Source: Pseudoalteromonas undina
Lineage (GTDB): Bacteria > Pseudomonadota > Gammaproteobacteria > Enterobacterales > Alteromonadaceae
Reading direction: 5' to 3'
Length of the DNA: 64,000 nt
NCBI RefSeq assembly: GCF_000238275.3
Contig: NZ_AHCF03000002.1
Span: forward strand, 310,001 to 374,000
Shown: one piece after another, positions 1 to 8,920 of the stretch
Position numbering within the stretch: position 1 is the stretch's first letter
How the letters are laid out: every line of letters begins with the position of its first letter
Made by a program: the position numbers and the translations under genes
The notes under the pieces: generated by a model
What the model saw: only the letters and a program-made list of their open reading frames with translations
What the model was told of the DNA's origin: nothing
Databases searched by the model: none

Positions 1-328
1 CAGTTACGCCATTTTTAGCTAAACCATTATCATAGCCTTTGTGAATACGGCCAATATAGGCTTCACGGCTTTCTACTAGCTTTGACCAGTCAAAGCCTTT
101 AACTTCAACATCAAAACCGTAATCAGGAGCATAAAGATTAATTGCTTCAGCAACTTGAGCGCCATGCCACATTACTTTTTTAGGAACACACCCTACGTTT
201 ACGCAGGTGCCACCCATGTGTTTAGCTTCAATTAATGCTACTTTTGCGCCACGCATTGCTGCACGGTTAGCTGATGCAATACCACCACTACCGCCACCAA
301 TTGCAATGTAATCAAAATGCTGAGCCAT
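1..328 (-). CDS. gor: Glutathione reductase, N-terminal part (cut by window edge)
   Basis: The first 109 codons are read on the minus strand from an ATG at 328-326, starting MAQHFDYIAIGGGSGGIASA. This is the Rossmann FAD-binding motif GxGxxG in its Gor form. Around residues 38-50 lies GGTCVNVGCVPKK, which carries the redox-active CxxxxC disulfide of the class I flavoprotein disulfide reductases. The enzyme reduces oxidised glutathione with NADPH in the cytoplasm. The GCVPKK form and the missing lipoamide-type N-terminus favour Gor over Lpd or SthA. The rest lies left of the window. It is divergent from prlC, as in several gammaproteobacteria. Confidence 0.93.
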   Translation of the reverse strand, partial: MAQHFDYIAIGGGSGGIASANRAAMRGAKVALIEAKHMGGTCVNVGCVPKKVMWHGAQVAEAINLYAPDYGFDVEVKGFDWSKLVESREAYIGRIHKGYDNGLAKNGVT

Positions 329-578
329 GTTTAATCCTCTAAATATTAATTTAACTTTTCTGTGCCGATGATAGCATATGCGATGAGCAAGTCACTTGTT
401 CGGGGCTGCTAAAATCTATCAAACATCCTTCATCAAACGAAAGATATGCTATTTCAGATCAAGCTGCTAGGTGATCATTTAAAGATACACACTCGTTAAC
501 TAGTAAAACAGGTTTCCCCTTGTATTTACGTATTTTGCCCCAACTTCATTTTTATATTTGCACAAACTGAGAATGACT
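329..578. promoter_or_regulatory. Divergent gor/prlC intergenic region
   Basis: These 250 bp between two divergent genes must hold both promoters. The sequence is AT-rich and no operator is convincing. A weak GAG ribosome-binding site at 569-571 supports the ATG at 579 for prlC. Confidence 0.4.
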
Positions 579-2630
579 ATGAGCAATGCACAAACAAATC
601 CCCTTATTGGGCTTGAAGGACTTCCTCCTTTTTCAAAAATAAAGCCTGAGCATGTAGTACCGGCATTAAAAAAAGGTATTGAGCACTGTCGCAGTGCAAT
701 TGATGATGTATTAGCAAAGCAATCATACACCTGGAATGATTTAGTATTACCCCTTGAAGAAGCTGACGATAAACTATCGCGATTGTTTTCACCGGTATCG
801 CATTTGAACTCGGTGATGAACAACGATGAACTTCGCGAAGCTTATGAGCAGTGTTTACCGCTTATTTCTGAATATTCTACTTTTGTTGGCCAACACCAAG
901 GCTTATATGAGGCTTACAGCGCGCTTTATAATAGCGATGAATTTAAAACACTCACTACCGCTCAGCAAAAAACCGTTACCAACGCATTGCGTGACTTTAA
1001 GCTTTCAGGCATTGCACTAAATCCTGAGCAGCAAAAACGCTACGGTGAAATTAGTGCGCGTTTATCAGAGCTTGCTTCAAAATTTGGTAATAATGTGATG
1101 GATGCCACGCTTGCATGGCATAAGCATATTACCGATGAAAGCCAGCTAGCGGGTTTACCAGAATCAGCACTGGCATTAGCGGCCGATACAGCAAAAAGTA
1201 AAGACTTAGAAGGCTGGGTATTCACTCTCGATTTCCCTTCTTACTTACCTATAATGACTTACGCAGACGACCGTGAACTTCGCAAAGAAACATACACCGC
1301 GTTTTCTACTCGTGCATCCGATCAAGGGCCAAATGCAGGAGAGTTTGATAACTCGGCGATAATGAGTGAAGAACTGGCACTGCGTCATGAGTTAGCACAG
1401 TTACTAGGCTTTAATAATTACGCCGAAAAATCGTTAGCTACAAAAATGGCAGAATCACCTGCACAGGTATTTTCATTTTTAGAAGATTTAGCCGCTAAAT
1501 CTAAGCCACAAGCAGAGCAAGAGCTTAAAGAGTTGCAACAATATGCAGAGCAACAGCACGGTATTAGTGAACTACAGGCATGGGACTTTGGTTATTACAG
1601 CGAAAAGCTAAAGCAAGAAAAATACGCGATTTCAGATGAAGTATTACGCCCATACTTCCCTGCCGATAAAGTGCTTAGTGGTTTGTTTGAAACGGTTAAC
1701 CGCTTATTTGGTATTACAGTTAAAGAGCAAAAAGACATCGATACTTACCATAAAGATGTGCGCTTTTTTGAAATTTACGATAGCAACAATACTTTACGTG
1801 GCCGTTTTTACTTAGATTTATACGCCCGTGACCACAAGCGTGGTGGTGCGTGGATGGATGACTGTATGGGTCGTAAAGTGCGTGCTAATGGTGAACTTCA
1901 AACACCAGTTGCTTACTTAGTGTGTAACTTTAATAAAGCGATTGGCGATAAGCCTGCTTTGTTTACCCATAATGAAGTAACCACACTGTTCCATGAGTTT
2001 GGTCACGGCATTCACCACATGTTAACTCAAGTAGATGCAGCGCCTGTTGCTGGTATTAATGGTGTGGCATGGGATGCCGTTGAATTGCCAAGTCAGTTTT
2101 TAGAAAACTGGTGTTACGAGGAAGAAGCTCTAAGCTTTATTTCAGGCCACTTCGAAACCGGTGAGCCATTACCAAAAGAGCTACTAGATAAACTATTGGC
2201 CGCTAAAAATTACAACTCAGGTATGCAAATGCTAAGACAACTTGAGTTCTCGTTATTCGATTTTAAAATTCACCATGACTACGTGGCAGACAAACCATGT
2301 AACATTCAAGCTGTACTTGATGATGTACGCAGTCGTACCTCAGTCATTAAGCCGCCAGCGTTTAACCGTTTTCAGCATGGCTTTAGTCATATTTTTGCGG
2401 GCGGTTATAGCGCGGGGTATTACTCGTATAAATGGGCTGAAGTACTTTCGGCAGACGCCTACTCTAAATTTGAGGAAGAGGGGATTTTTAATCCACAAAC
2501 TGGCCAAGCGTTTATGCAGCACATTCTTGAAAAAGGCGGCAGCGAAGAGCCAATGGCACTGTTTAAAAACTTCCGTGGTCGTGAGCCAAGTGTAGATGCA
2601 CTACTGCGCCACAGCGGCATCGCCGCTTAG
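579..2630 (+). CDS. prlC: Oligopeptidase A (M3 zinc metallopeptidase)
   Basis: This 683-residue protein (E. coli OpdA has 680) starts MSNAQTNPLIGLEGLPPFSK and carries the M3-family zinc site HEFGHGIHH at roughly residues 467-475, with the downstream conserved glutamate region WDAVELPSQFLENW. The enzyme degrades signal peptides and other short peptides in the cytoplasm. The frame is open upstream to a TTG at 558 and an ATG at 573. I prefer the ATG at 579 because GAG lies 7 nt upstream and the N-terminus then matches the family. The gene is followed by a solo copy of a repeat end and an intrinsic terminator. Confidence 0.95.
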   Translation: MSNAQTNPLIGLEGLPPFSKIKPEHVVPALKKGIEHCRSAIDDVLAKQSYTWNDLVLPLEEADDKLSRLFSPVSHLNSVMNNDELREAYEQCLPLISEYSTFVGQHQGLYEAYSALYNSDEFKTLTTAQQKTVTNALRDFKLSGIALNPEQQKRYGEISARLSELASKFGNNVMDATLAWHKHITDESQLAGLPESALALAADTAKSKDLEGWVFTLDFPSYLPIMTYADDRELRKETYTAFSTRASDQGPNAGEFDNSAIMSEELALRHELAQLLGFNNYAEKSLATKMAESPAQVFSFLEDLAAKSKPQAEQELKELQQYAEQQHGISELQAWDFGYYSEKLKQEKYAISDEVLRPYFPADKVLSGLFETVNRLFGITVKEQKDIDTYHKDVRFFEIYDSNNTLRGRFYLDLYARDHKRGGAWMDDCMGRKVRANGELQTPVAYLVCNFNKAIGDKPALFTHNEVTTLFHEFGHGIHHMLTQVDAAPVAGINGVAWDAVELPSQFLENWCYEEEALSFISGHFETGEPLPKELLDKLLAAKNYNSGMQMLRQLEFSLFDFKIHHDYVADKPCNIQAVLDDVRSRTSVIKPPAFNRFQHGFSHIFAGGYSAGYYSYKWAEVLSADAYSKFEEEGIFNPQTGQAFMQHILEKGGSEEPMALFKNFRGREPSVDALLRHSGIAA

Positions 2631-2631
2631 G

Positions 2632-2657
2632 GTCTGTTGACCTTTGCGGATTAAAAT
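2632..2657. repeat. Solo end of a MITE-like element (AGGGTCTGTTGACC type)
   Basis: The sequence just after the prlC stop, TTAGGGTCTGTTGACCTTTG followed by CGGATTAAAA, closely matches the left end of the element at 8592 (AGGGTTTGTTAACCTTTG, CGGATTAAAA). No matching right end is seen nearby, so this looks like a single end or a decayed copy. Confidence 0.6.
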
Positions 2658-2665
2658 ATAATTAC

Positions 2666-2690
2666 AAAAGCGCCCCAGAGGCGCTTTTTT
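2666..2690 (+). terminator. Intrinsic terminator after prlC
   Basis: The hairpin AAAAGCGCC-CCAGA-GGCGCTTTTTT has a 9-bp stem and a run of six T. It lies about 40 bp after the prlC stop. Confidence 0.85.
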
Positions 2691-2792
2691 ATTGCCTAAA
2701 ACACAGTGCTGTTAAAGAATATTTTGAATAAATTTTAGTAGTTTTAACATGGCGTACTATGCTTTGAACAAAGTACTAAAAGGGACTAACGC

Positions 2793-3971
2793 ATGGCAAA
2801 GTTAATACTGGCAATTGATGACGATAAATTAATGCACCATATTATTGAAGAATCTTTAGCTGGGTTTTGCAAAGTGATCCACGCCAAAAATGGTGAAGAT
2901 GGCATAAGACAAGCGATTAAATATAACCCCGATATTATTTTGCTTGATGTTGAAATGCCGGGCATGTCTGGTTATGAGGTTTGCCAAACTATTAAACAAA
3001 ATAAAGCCACAACAGATATTCCGGTAATGTTTTTATCATCCAAAGTGGGGCAAGCTGAACGTATTAAAGGGTTTAGTGTTGGCGGGGCTGACTACATTTT
3101 GAAGCCTTTTAACGCACAGGAGCTGATGGCACGCATTAAAATTCTTTACCAGTATCGCAAGCAGTGTGCAACACTGCAGTATGATATAGCAAAGGCCAAT
3201 AAAACAGCTGAAATGGCGATGATTGAGACCGGTGACATGGGGCGCATTATGCGTTTTGTTTGTCAAAGCTATCATGCCGATAATTTAGAATTATTAAGTG
3301 AATACTTTTTAGGGTTTTTTACTCCATTACACCTCAATGTAGTGGTTGTTTTTTGGCAAAATAACCAGGGAATGTTTTATAGCCAAGAAACAGGCGTATG
3401 CCCATTAGAGCAAGAGCTACTCATACAGCATAAAAATGCAGAACGCTTTGTTGATATTGGTCATAGTACTATTATTAATTACCCTAATATTTCACTATTA
3501 ATTAAAAATATGCCTGTAGATACGCCATCACTTTATGGCCGCTATAAAGATTTATTTCCGCATATTTTAGAAGTAACTAACGAAAAAGTAGTTACTATAC
3601 AGCAGCACCAATATCGACTAATGCGCGACAATGAGCTAACCCTTGCTTTTAAAGATATTGTTGCCCAGCTTAAAAATCAAAACGCCATGCAAACGAGTGC
3701 AATTAGCCAGCTTACAGAGCAGCTTGAGCAACTCCAATCGCTAATGCAAACACACAACGAGATATCAACTTCGCAATTTAATGAGCAAATAACTCAGCTT
3801 AGTCATACATCACAGCAGCTGGTTGCAACCACTAATGATTTAGCCTTTATTAAGCACCAGCTAAAAACAACCACTCAACACCGTGATGACTTAATTACTC
3901 AAACACAACTAAGTAAACAACAAACGCAGCCAGAACCTGAGAGTGAAAATAACGATATTGAGTTGTTTTAA
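2793..3971 (+). CDS. Orphan response regulator with coiled-coil C-terminus
   Basis: Residues 4-120 form a CheY-like receiver with the acidic pair D9/D10, the phospho-acceptor D52 in LLDVEMPG, S82/S83 in the switch position and K104 in LKPF. The rest (about 130-392) matches no output domain I recognise: a globular middle part, then a Gln/Thr-rich stretch from about 285 with heptad-like spacing (QLTEQLEQLQSLM), probably coiled coil. There is no DNA-binding, GGDEF or kinase domain. No histidine kinase gene is adjacent, so its partner is unknown. Terminators or gaps isolate it on both sides. The receiver is certain and the role is not. Confidence 0.85.
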   Translation: MAKLILAIDDDKLMHHIIEESLAGFCKVIHAKNGEDGIRQAIKYNPDIILLDVEMPGMSGYEVCQTIKQNKATTDIPVMFLSSKVGQAERIKGFSVGGADYILKPFNAQELMARIKILYQYRKQCATLQYDIAKANKTAEMAMIETGDMGRIMRFVCQSYHADNLELLSEYFLGFFTPLHLNVVVVFWQNNQGMFYSQETGVCPLEQELLIQHKNAERFVDIGHSTIINYPNISLLIKNMPVDTPSLYGRYKDLFPHILEVTNEKVVTIQQHQYRLMRDNELTLAFKDIVAQLKNQNAMQTSAISQLTEQLEQLQSLMQTHNEISTSQFNEQITQLSHTSQQLVATTNDLAFIKHQLKTTTQHRDDLITQTQLSKQQTQPEPESENNDIELF

Positions 3972-4036
3972 ACTAGAGATCGTATATTGGCTTTGTTTGG
4001 GTATAATAACGGTGAAATTTATCATCGGAGTGTGAA

Positions 4037-4792
4037 GTGGTTATACAGTGTGCGTTTAAAGAGTGTCGACCTTATTTAAATGAGTTAGAAGCACGCTTTG
4101 GGCTTGCTCAATGGGCAGAGCAAAGCAGTGGTTTTAGCTTGCATTACGATGATAAAGGACTAAGCCTGTATAAAACTGACGAGCCAAAATTAGGTGCTAT
4201 TAACGTAGACTTTGTAACTGGTGCCGTTGCACATAGGCGTAAATTTGGTGGTGGTAAAGGGCAATCTATTGCCAAAGCAGTTGGTCTTAACAAGGGCGCA
4301 ACGCCAGTGGTACTCGATGCCACAGCAGGCCTTGGGCGTGATGGTTTTGTGTTAGCCTCATTAGGCTGTAAAGTAATTTTACATGAGCGCCATCCCGTGG
4401 TTGCTGCACTGTTATATGATGGCTTACAACGTGCTTATAACGATAGTGAAATTGGCCCATGGATGCAGCAAAATATGAGCCTTATCTTTGGCTCAAGCCA
4501 TACTTTACTTGCTCAATGTGACAGCATGCCCGATGTGGTTTACCTTGATCCTATGTTTCCGCACCGTGAAAAATCAGCACTGGTTAAAAAAGAAATGCGG
4601 GTATTCCAAGAGTTAGTGGGTGGCGATACCGACGCCGATGATTTACTCGATTTTGCTTACCCCCTTGCCAGTAAGCGTGTAGTAGTGAAACGCCCCGATT
4701 ACGCACCATTTTTAAATGATAAAACCCCAAGCATGCAAATCAAAACCAAGAAAAACCGCTTTGATGTGTATGTAAAAGCCGCGATGGTTTAG
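4037..4792 (+). CDS. rsmJ: 16S rRNA m2G1516 methyltransferase
   Basis: This 251-residue protein (E. coli RsmJ/YhiQ has 250) shares long blocks with that enzyme: [22 protein letters not shown], the SAM-binding motif [20 protein letters not shown] at about 91-110, and the catalytic-type [20 protein letters not shown]. It methylates G1516 of 16S rRNA using SAM. The GTG start at 4037 is supported by CGGAG 6 nt upstream, and no ATG gives a better N-terminus. It is a single gene, followed by a long repeat-rich gap before trmJ. Confidence 0.95.
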   Translation: MVIQCAFKECRPYLNELEARFGLAQWAEQSSGFSLHYDDKGLSLYKTDEPKLGAINVDFVTGAVAHRRKFGGGKGQSIAKAVGLNKGATPVVLDATAGLGRDGFVLASLGCKVILHERHPVVAALLYDGLQRAYNDSEIGPWMQQNMSLIFGSSHTLLAQCDSMPDVVYLDPMFPHREKSALVKKEMRVFQELVGGDTDADDLLDFAYPLASKRVVVKRPDYAPFLNDKTPSMQIKTKKNRFDVYVKAAMV

Positions 4793-5149
<357 letters not shown>

Positions 5150-5875
5150 ATGATCTTAGATGATATCCGCATCGTTTTAGTTAATACCTCACATTCTGGC
5201 AATATTGGTTCTGCGGCACGCGCCATGAAAACCATGGGATTATCAAAGTTATACCTTGTAGATCCAGCCTGTGAAATAGATAGTCATGCCAGCGCACTGG
5301 CTGCAGGTGCTACAGATGTACTTGGTAATGCGGTTATTGTTGATACGGTTGCCGATGCCATTGCTGATTGTGCATTAACTATTGGTACTAGCGCTCGCTC
5401 GCGTACATTATCGTGGCCTATGGTTGAGCCGCGTGAATGTGGTGAAAAGCTTGTTGGCGAAGCTGTAAATGGCCCTGTAGCACTTGTATTTGGTCGTGAA
5501 AACAGTGGCTTAACAAACGAAGAATTACAACTGTGTAATTACCATGTATGTATTCCTGCTAACCCAGAATACAGCTCGCTAAATTTAGCGATGGCAGTAC
5601 AAACCTTATGTTATGAAACGCGTATGGCATTTTTAAATCAACAGCCTAAAGCGGAACAAGAAGAAGACGACACCCTATATCCATCGTCTAAACAAACAGA
5701 GCTGTTTTACGAACACCTTGAAGACACCTTGTTTAAAACAGGCTTCATCATTAAGCAGCACCCAGGCATGGTAATGACTAAGCTACGTCGCTTGTTTAAT
5801 CGTGCTCGCCCTGAAGATGCTGAAATGAACATATTACGAGGTATTCTTACCTCAATTAATAAGTCTATAAAATAG
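5150..5875 (+). CDS. trmJ: tRNA (cytidine/uridine-32 2'-O)-methyltransferase
   Basis: This SpoU/TrmH-family (SPOUT) protein has 241 residues; E. coli TrmJ has 246. The N-terminus [20 protein letters not shown] and the following [17 protein letters not shown] match TrmJ. The knotted SAM site appears as [17 protein letters not shown] (about 112-128) and [17 protein letters not shown] (about 137-153). It 2'-O-methylates nucleotide 32 in tRNA anticodon loops. The frame is open to a TTG at 5126, but the ATG at 5150 fits the family N-terminus. As in E. coli, it lies directly upstream of iscR. Confidence 0.94.
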   Translation: MILDDIRIVLVNTSHSGNIGSAARAMKTMGLSKLYLVDPACEIDSHASALAAGATDVLGNAVIVDTVADAIADCALTIGTSARSRTLSWPMVEPRECGEKLVGEAVNGPVALVFGRENSGLTNEELQLCNYHVCIPANPEYSSLNLAMAVQTLCYETRMAFLNQQPKAEQEEDDTLYPSSKQTELFYEHLEDTLFKTGFIIKQHPGMVMTKLRRLFNRARPEDAEMNILRGILTSINKSIK

Positions 5876-5912
5876 CAATTAGTTATAAATAGCGCCCTTT
5901 ATTACTCCACTA

Positions 5913-5937
5913 ATACTTGACTAAATTACTCAGGTAA
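5913..5937 (+). promoter_or_regulatory. IscR type 1 box, copy 1
   Basis: The 25-nt site begins ATACTTGACTAAATTACT and ends CAGGTAA. It fits the published [2Fe-2S]-IscR type 1 consensus (ATASYYGACTRWWWYAGTCRRSTAT) except that the second half reads TACTC in place of YAGTC. Confidence 0.8.
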
Positions 5938-5951
5938 TTACAATAGACCCA

Positions 5952-5976
5952 ATACTTGACCAAAACAGTCGGGTAT
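5952..5976 (+). promoter_or_regulatory. IscR type 1 box, copy 2 (best match)
   Basis: The site ATACTTGACCAAAACAGTC followed by GGGTAT keeps both halves of the type 1 IscR consensus, with only minor deviations. It is the strongest of the three copies. Confidence 0.85.
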
Positions 5977-6019
5977 TACAAGTTTATCGGTTGCCGTTTG
6001 AGGCTAGCCAATCAGGATA

Positions 6020-6044
6020 ATACTTGACTAATCTACTCTGGTAA
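6020..6044 (+). promoter_or_regulatory. IscR type 1 box, copy 3, overlapping the isc promoter
   Basis: The site ATACTTGACTAATCTACT followed by CTGGTAA repeats copy 1 almost exactly. Its TTGACT (6024-6029) doubles as a -35, and TAAAAT (6046-6051) is a -10 at 16-bp spacing. IscR bound here should therefore block RNA polymerase. This explains negative autoregulation of the operon by holo-IscR, as known in E. coli. Confidence 0.82.
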
Positions 6045-6077
6045 TTAAAATTTGCACTCTTTTGTGCGGGGGGCGTT

Positions 6078-6569
6078 ATGAAGTTAACATCAAAAGGCAG
6101 ATATGCCGTTACAGCCATGCTGGATGTTGCACTACATGCAAATATAGGCCCTGTAGCGCTTGCAGATATTTCGCAGCGCCAAGAAATTTCTTTGTCTTAT
6201 CTTGAGCAGTTATTCGCCCGTTTACGTAAGAATGGGCTAGTGAGTTCTGTTCGAGGTCCTGGTGGGGGCTATTTACTAGGACGTGAGGCCGATGTAATTT
6301 CAGTTGGCGATGTTATCAATGCGGTAGATGAATCTGTTGATGCTACACGGTGTCAGCGAAGCAATACTGGTTGTCAAAGTGGCATGCGTTGTTTAACCCA
6401 TACATTGTGGTCAGACTTAAGCGCACGAATTGAAGAATTTTTAAATAATATTACCTTAGCTGAACTGGTTGAAAAGTCGGACGTTAAAGCGGTCGCTCTT
6501 CGCCAAGAAAACAGCGTTAATGATGCAATTAAGCAGTTGGAAAATATTCAAGTAAGCTGTCAACTTTAA
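6078..6569 (+). CDS. iscR: Fe-S cluster-responsive regulator IscR
   Basis: This 163-residue Rrf2-family regulator (E. coli 162) has an N-terminal winged helix-turn-helix ([43 protein letters not shown]). The [2Fe-2S] ligands are C92, C99, C105 and H108 in my count. The first Cys spacing has one residue more than in E. coli (C92/C98/C104/H107). It represses the isc operon when cluster-loaded. A GGGGGG tract precedes the ATG. It is the first gene of the operon, behind three IscR boxes. Confidence 0.96.
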   Translation: MKLTSKGRYAVTAMLDVALHANIGPVALADISQRQEISLSYLEQLFARLRKNGLVSSVRGPGGGYLLGREADVISVGDVINAVDESVDATRCQRSNTGCQSGMRCLTHTLWSDLSARIEEFLNNITLAELVEKSDVKAVALRQENSVNDAIKQLENIQVSCQL

Positions 6570-6593
6570 GGTTGACCTGCAGCGGAGAGAGAA

Positions 6594-7811
6594 ATGAAGT
6601 TACCGATTTATTTAGATTACGCAGCAACTACGCCCGTTGACGAACGAGTTGCCAAAGAAATGATGCAGTGCCTGACTATGGACGGTAATTTTGGTAATCC
6701 AGCATCGCGTTCACACCGTTTTGGTTGGCAAGCTGAAGAAGTCGTTGACCAAGCACGTACTGACATTGCCGATTTAATTAATGCAGACCCACGTGAAATT
6801 GTATTCACATCGGGTGCAACAGAATCAAATAACCTTGCTATTAAAGGTGCGGCTCAGTTTTACAAGAAAAAAGGTAAGCATGTTATTACCGCTAAAACTG
6901 AACACAAAGCAGTTATCGACACATGTCGTGAGCTTGAGCGTCAAGGGTTTGAAGTAACTTATATGGACGTTGAAGAAAACGGCCTACTTGATCTGCAAAA
7001 ATTAGCAGATACGATGCGTGACGACACTGTGCTTGTAAGCATTATGCATGTAAATAACGAGCTAGGTGTAATCCAAGACATCAACACTATTGGTGAAATG
7101 TGTCGCGAACGTAAAATTATGTTCCACGTAGATGCTGCACAAAGCGCAGGTAAAGTTTTAATCGATGTGCAACAAACTAAAGTAGATTTCATGTCATTCT
7201 CGGCGCACAAAGTATACGGCCCTAAAGGCGTAGGTGCTTTGTATGTTCGTCGTAAACCACGTGCCCGTTTAGAAGCACAAATGCACGGTGGCGGCCATGA
7301 ACGTGGTATGCGTTCTGGTACATTAGCAACCCATCAGTTAGTAGGTATGGGCGCAGCATTTAGAATTGCAAAACAAGATTTTGAAAAAGATCACGCACAC
7401 ATCAGTGCGTTACGTAAACGCCTAATCGACGGCATTTTAACAGATATGGACGAAGTGTACTTTAACGGCACACAAGACCAATCAGTACCTGGTATTGTTA
7501 ATATCAGCTTTAACTTTGTTGAAGGTGAGTCGTTACTAATGGCCGTTAAAGATATTGCGGTATCGTCAGGTTCAGCCTGTACATCTGCAAGTTTAGAACC
7601 TTCTTATGTATTGCGTGCATTAGGTCGCAACGACGAATTAGCACATAGTTCAATTCGTTTTAGTATTGGCCGTTTTACCACCGAAGAAGAGATTGATTAC
7701 ACCGTTGAGTTAATGAAAAACTCGATTGGCCGTTTACGTGAAATGTCTCCTCTTTGGGAAATGCACCAAGAAGGTGTTGATTTAGATTCAGTTGAATGGG
7801 CGCACCACTAA
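6594..7811 (+). CDS. iscS: Cysteine desulfurase IscS
   Basis: This class V aminotransferase-fold enzyme has 405 residues (E. coli 404). The PLP lysine is K206 in [16 protein letters not shown], and the persulfide-forming C329 sits in the mobile loop [14 protein letters not shown]. It converts cysteine to alanine and passes sulfur to IscU and to tRNA-thiolation partners. The start has a GGAGAGAG ribosome-binding site. It lies 24 bp after iscR and 40 bp before iscU, and a hairpin sits over its stop codon. Confidence 0.98.
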   Translation: MKLPIYLDYAATTPVDERVAKEMMQCLTMDGNFGNPASRSHRFGWQAEEVVDQARTDIADLINADPREIVFTSGATESNNLAIKGAAQFYKKKGKHVITAKTEHKAVIDTCRELERQGFEVTYMDVEENGLLDLQKLADTMRDDTVLVSIMHVNNELGVIQDINTIGEMCRERKIMFHVDAAQSAGKVLIDVQQTKVDFMSFSAHKVYGPKGVGALYVRRKPRARLEAQMHGGGHERGMRSGTLATHQLVGMGAAFRIAKQDFEKDHAHISALRKRLIDGILTDMDEVYFNGTQDQSVPGIVNISFNFVEGESLLMAVKDIAVSSGSACTSASLEPSYVLRALGRNDELAHSSIRFSIGRFTTEEEIDYTVELMKNSIGRLREMSPLWEMHQEGVDLDSVEWAHH

Positions 7812-7823
7812 TTAGTGGTGCCC
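7798..7823 (+). other. Hairpin spanning the iscS stop codon
   Basis: CACCACTAATTAGTGGTG at 7803-7820 is a perfect 18-nt palindrome, and flanking GGG/CCC extends it with one bulged C. The TAA of iscS (7809-7811) lies in the loop side. There is no T run, so it is not an intrinsic terminator. It could instead affect mRNA stability or processing between iscS and iscU. Confidence 0.7.
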
Positions 7824-7851
7824 ATACCTAGCAGGTAGTGAGGATAGAATT

Positions 7852-8235
7852 ATGGCTTACAGTGATAAAGTAATCGACCACGTAGAAAACCCACGTAACG
7901 TAGGTACTCTAGATAAAAACGATCCGTCAGTGGCAACGGGTATGGTAGGCGCACCAGCATGTGGTGACGTAATGAAGCTGCAAATTAAAGTGTCTGCAGA
8001 AGGCGTGATTGAAGATGCAAAATTCAAAACGTACGGCTGTGGTAGCGCAATTGCTTCATCTTCGCTGGTAACAGAGTGGGTTAAAGGCAAAACATTAGAC
8101 GAAGCGTCTACTATCAAAAATACTGATATCAGCGCAGAGCTAGAATTACCACCAGTGAAAATTCACTGTTCAATTTTAGCCGAAGATGCAATTCAAGCAG
8201 CAATTGCAGATTACAAAAGCAAACATACAAACTAA
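7852..8235 (+). CDS. iscU: Fe-S cluster assembly scaffold IscU
   Basis: This 127-residue scaffold (E. coli 128) has the three ligands C37 (GAPACGDVMKL, with the conserved D39), C63 (TYGCGSAIASS) and C106 (PPVKIHCSILAEDA). The LPPVK motif just before C106 is the HscA-binding segment. It assembles [2Fe-2S] clusters with sulfur from IscS and hands them on through HscA/HscB. It is an operon gene, 9 bp upstream of iscA. Confidence 0.98.
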   Translation: MAYSDKVIDHVENPRNVGTLDKNDPSVATGMVGAPACGDVMKLQIKVSAEGVIEDAKFKTYGCGSAIASSSLVTEWVKGKTLDEASTIKNTDISAELELPPVKIHCSILAEDAIQAAIADYKSKHTN

Positions 8236-8244
8236 GAGATATTC

Positions 8245-8568
8245 ATGGCAGTGACATTGACAGATGCGGCAGCAAACCGCGTACAATCATTTTTAGCAAA
8301 CCGTGGTAAAGGCATAGGCCTGCGAGTTGGCATTAAAACGACGGGCTGTTCAGGTCTTGCTTATGTATTAGAGTTTGTTGATGAGCTAAACGATGACGAT
8401 GAAACATTTGCGGCTAAAGGCGTTACCTTAATTGTCGACGCTAAAAGCTTAGTTTATATCGACGGCACTGAGCTCGACTACACAAAAGAAGGCTTAAATG
8501 AAGGGTTTAAATTTAACAACCCTAATCAAGCTGATGAGTGTGGTTGTGGCGAAAGCTTTACCGTTTAA
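8245..8568 (+). CDS. iscA: A-type Fe-S carrier IscA
   Basis: This 107-residue A-type carrier has the invariant cysteines C35 (TTGCSGLAY) and C99/C101 (ECGCGESF). It moves clusters from IscU to apo-targets, chiefly [4Fe-4S] proteins. In E. coli hscB follows immediately; here about 350 bp of repeat DNA intervenes. Together with IscR and IscS this rules out ErpA. Confidence 0.97.
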   Translation: MAVTLTDAAANRVQSFLANRGKGIGLRVGIKTTGCSGLAYVLEFVDELNDDDETFAAKGVTLIVDAKSLVYIDGTELDYTKEGLNEGFKFNNPNQADECGCGESFTV

Positions 8569-8591
8569 GCTCAAACTTGTTTTGAATACTT

Positions 8592-8857
8592 AGGGTTTGT
8601 TAACCTTTGCGGATTAAAATTTGTTTAAACTAGGGACGATTTAATCGCGGCGCGAGGTTTGTAACCTAGTGGGCTAAGTAAAAGCCGAGCAACAAAGAGT
8701 AAATCGCCCCTAGGCAGAACCCTTCGGGCAGCGCCTGTTTGGTATTGATGCTGCGTTATCGCCTATTTGTGGGGAATAACCACACCACATAGGCTCTGCC
8801 TTGCCTAAACACCAAACAGACTGCTGCAAATTTAACCTTGAAAGGTGAACAGACCCT
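8592..8857. mobile_element. MITE-like structured element inside the isc operon
   Basis: The left end AGGGTTTGTTAACCTTTG (then CGGATTAAAATTTG) and the right end, whose reverse complement is AGGGTCTGTTCACCTTTC (then AAGGTTAAATTTG), form imperfect terminal inverted repeats of about 31 bp. The inside is densely palindromic: CCTGTTTGGT pairs with ACCAAACAG, GCCTAT with ATAGGC, GGCAGA with TCTGCC and GGGACGATTT with AAATCGCCCC. It has no ORF. TACTT occurs at 8587-8591 and at 8862-8866, a possible target duplication offset by 4 nt. Single ends recur at 2632 and 62389. Confidence 0.8.
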
Positions 8858-8876
8858 GAGCTACTTGGGTATAACT

Positions 8877-8904
8877 AAGCCCTGCCAATTAATGTAGGGC
8901 TTTG
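8877..8904 (+). other. Hairpin in the hscB leader
   Basis: AAGCCCT and AGGGCTT form a 7-bp stem around a 12-nt loop, ending about 17 nt before the hscB ATG. Only TTTG follows, so termination would be weak at best. Confidence 0.55.
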
Positions 8905-8920
8905 TCATTTGTGAGAAGTT

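Noticed and set aside
558..578. TTG start of prlC at 558
   Set aside because: It adds MHKLRMT, unlike the family; the ATG at 579 has a properly spaced GAG.
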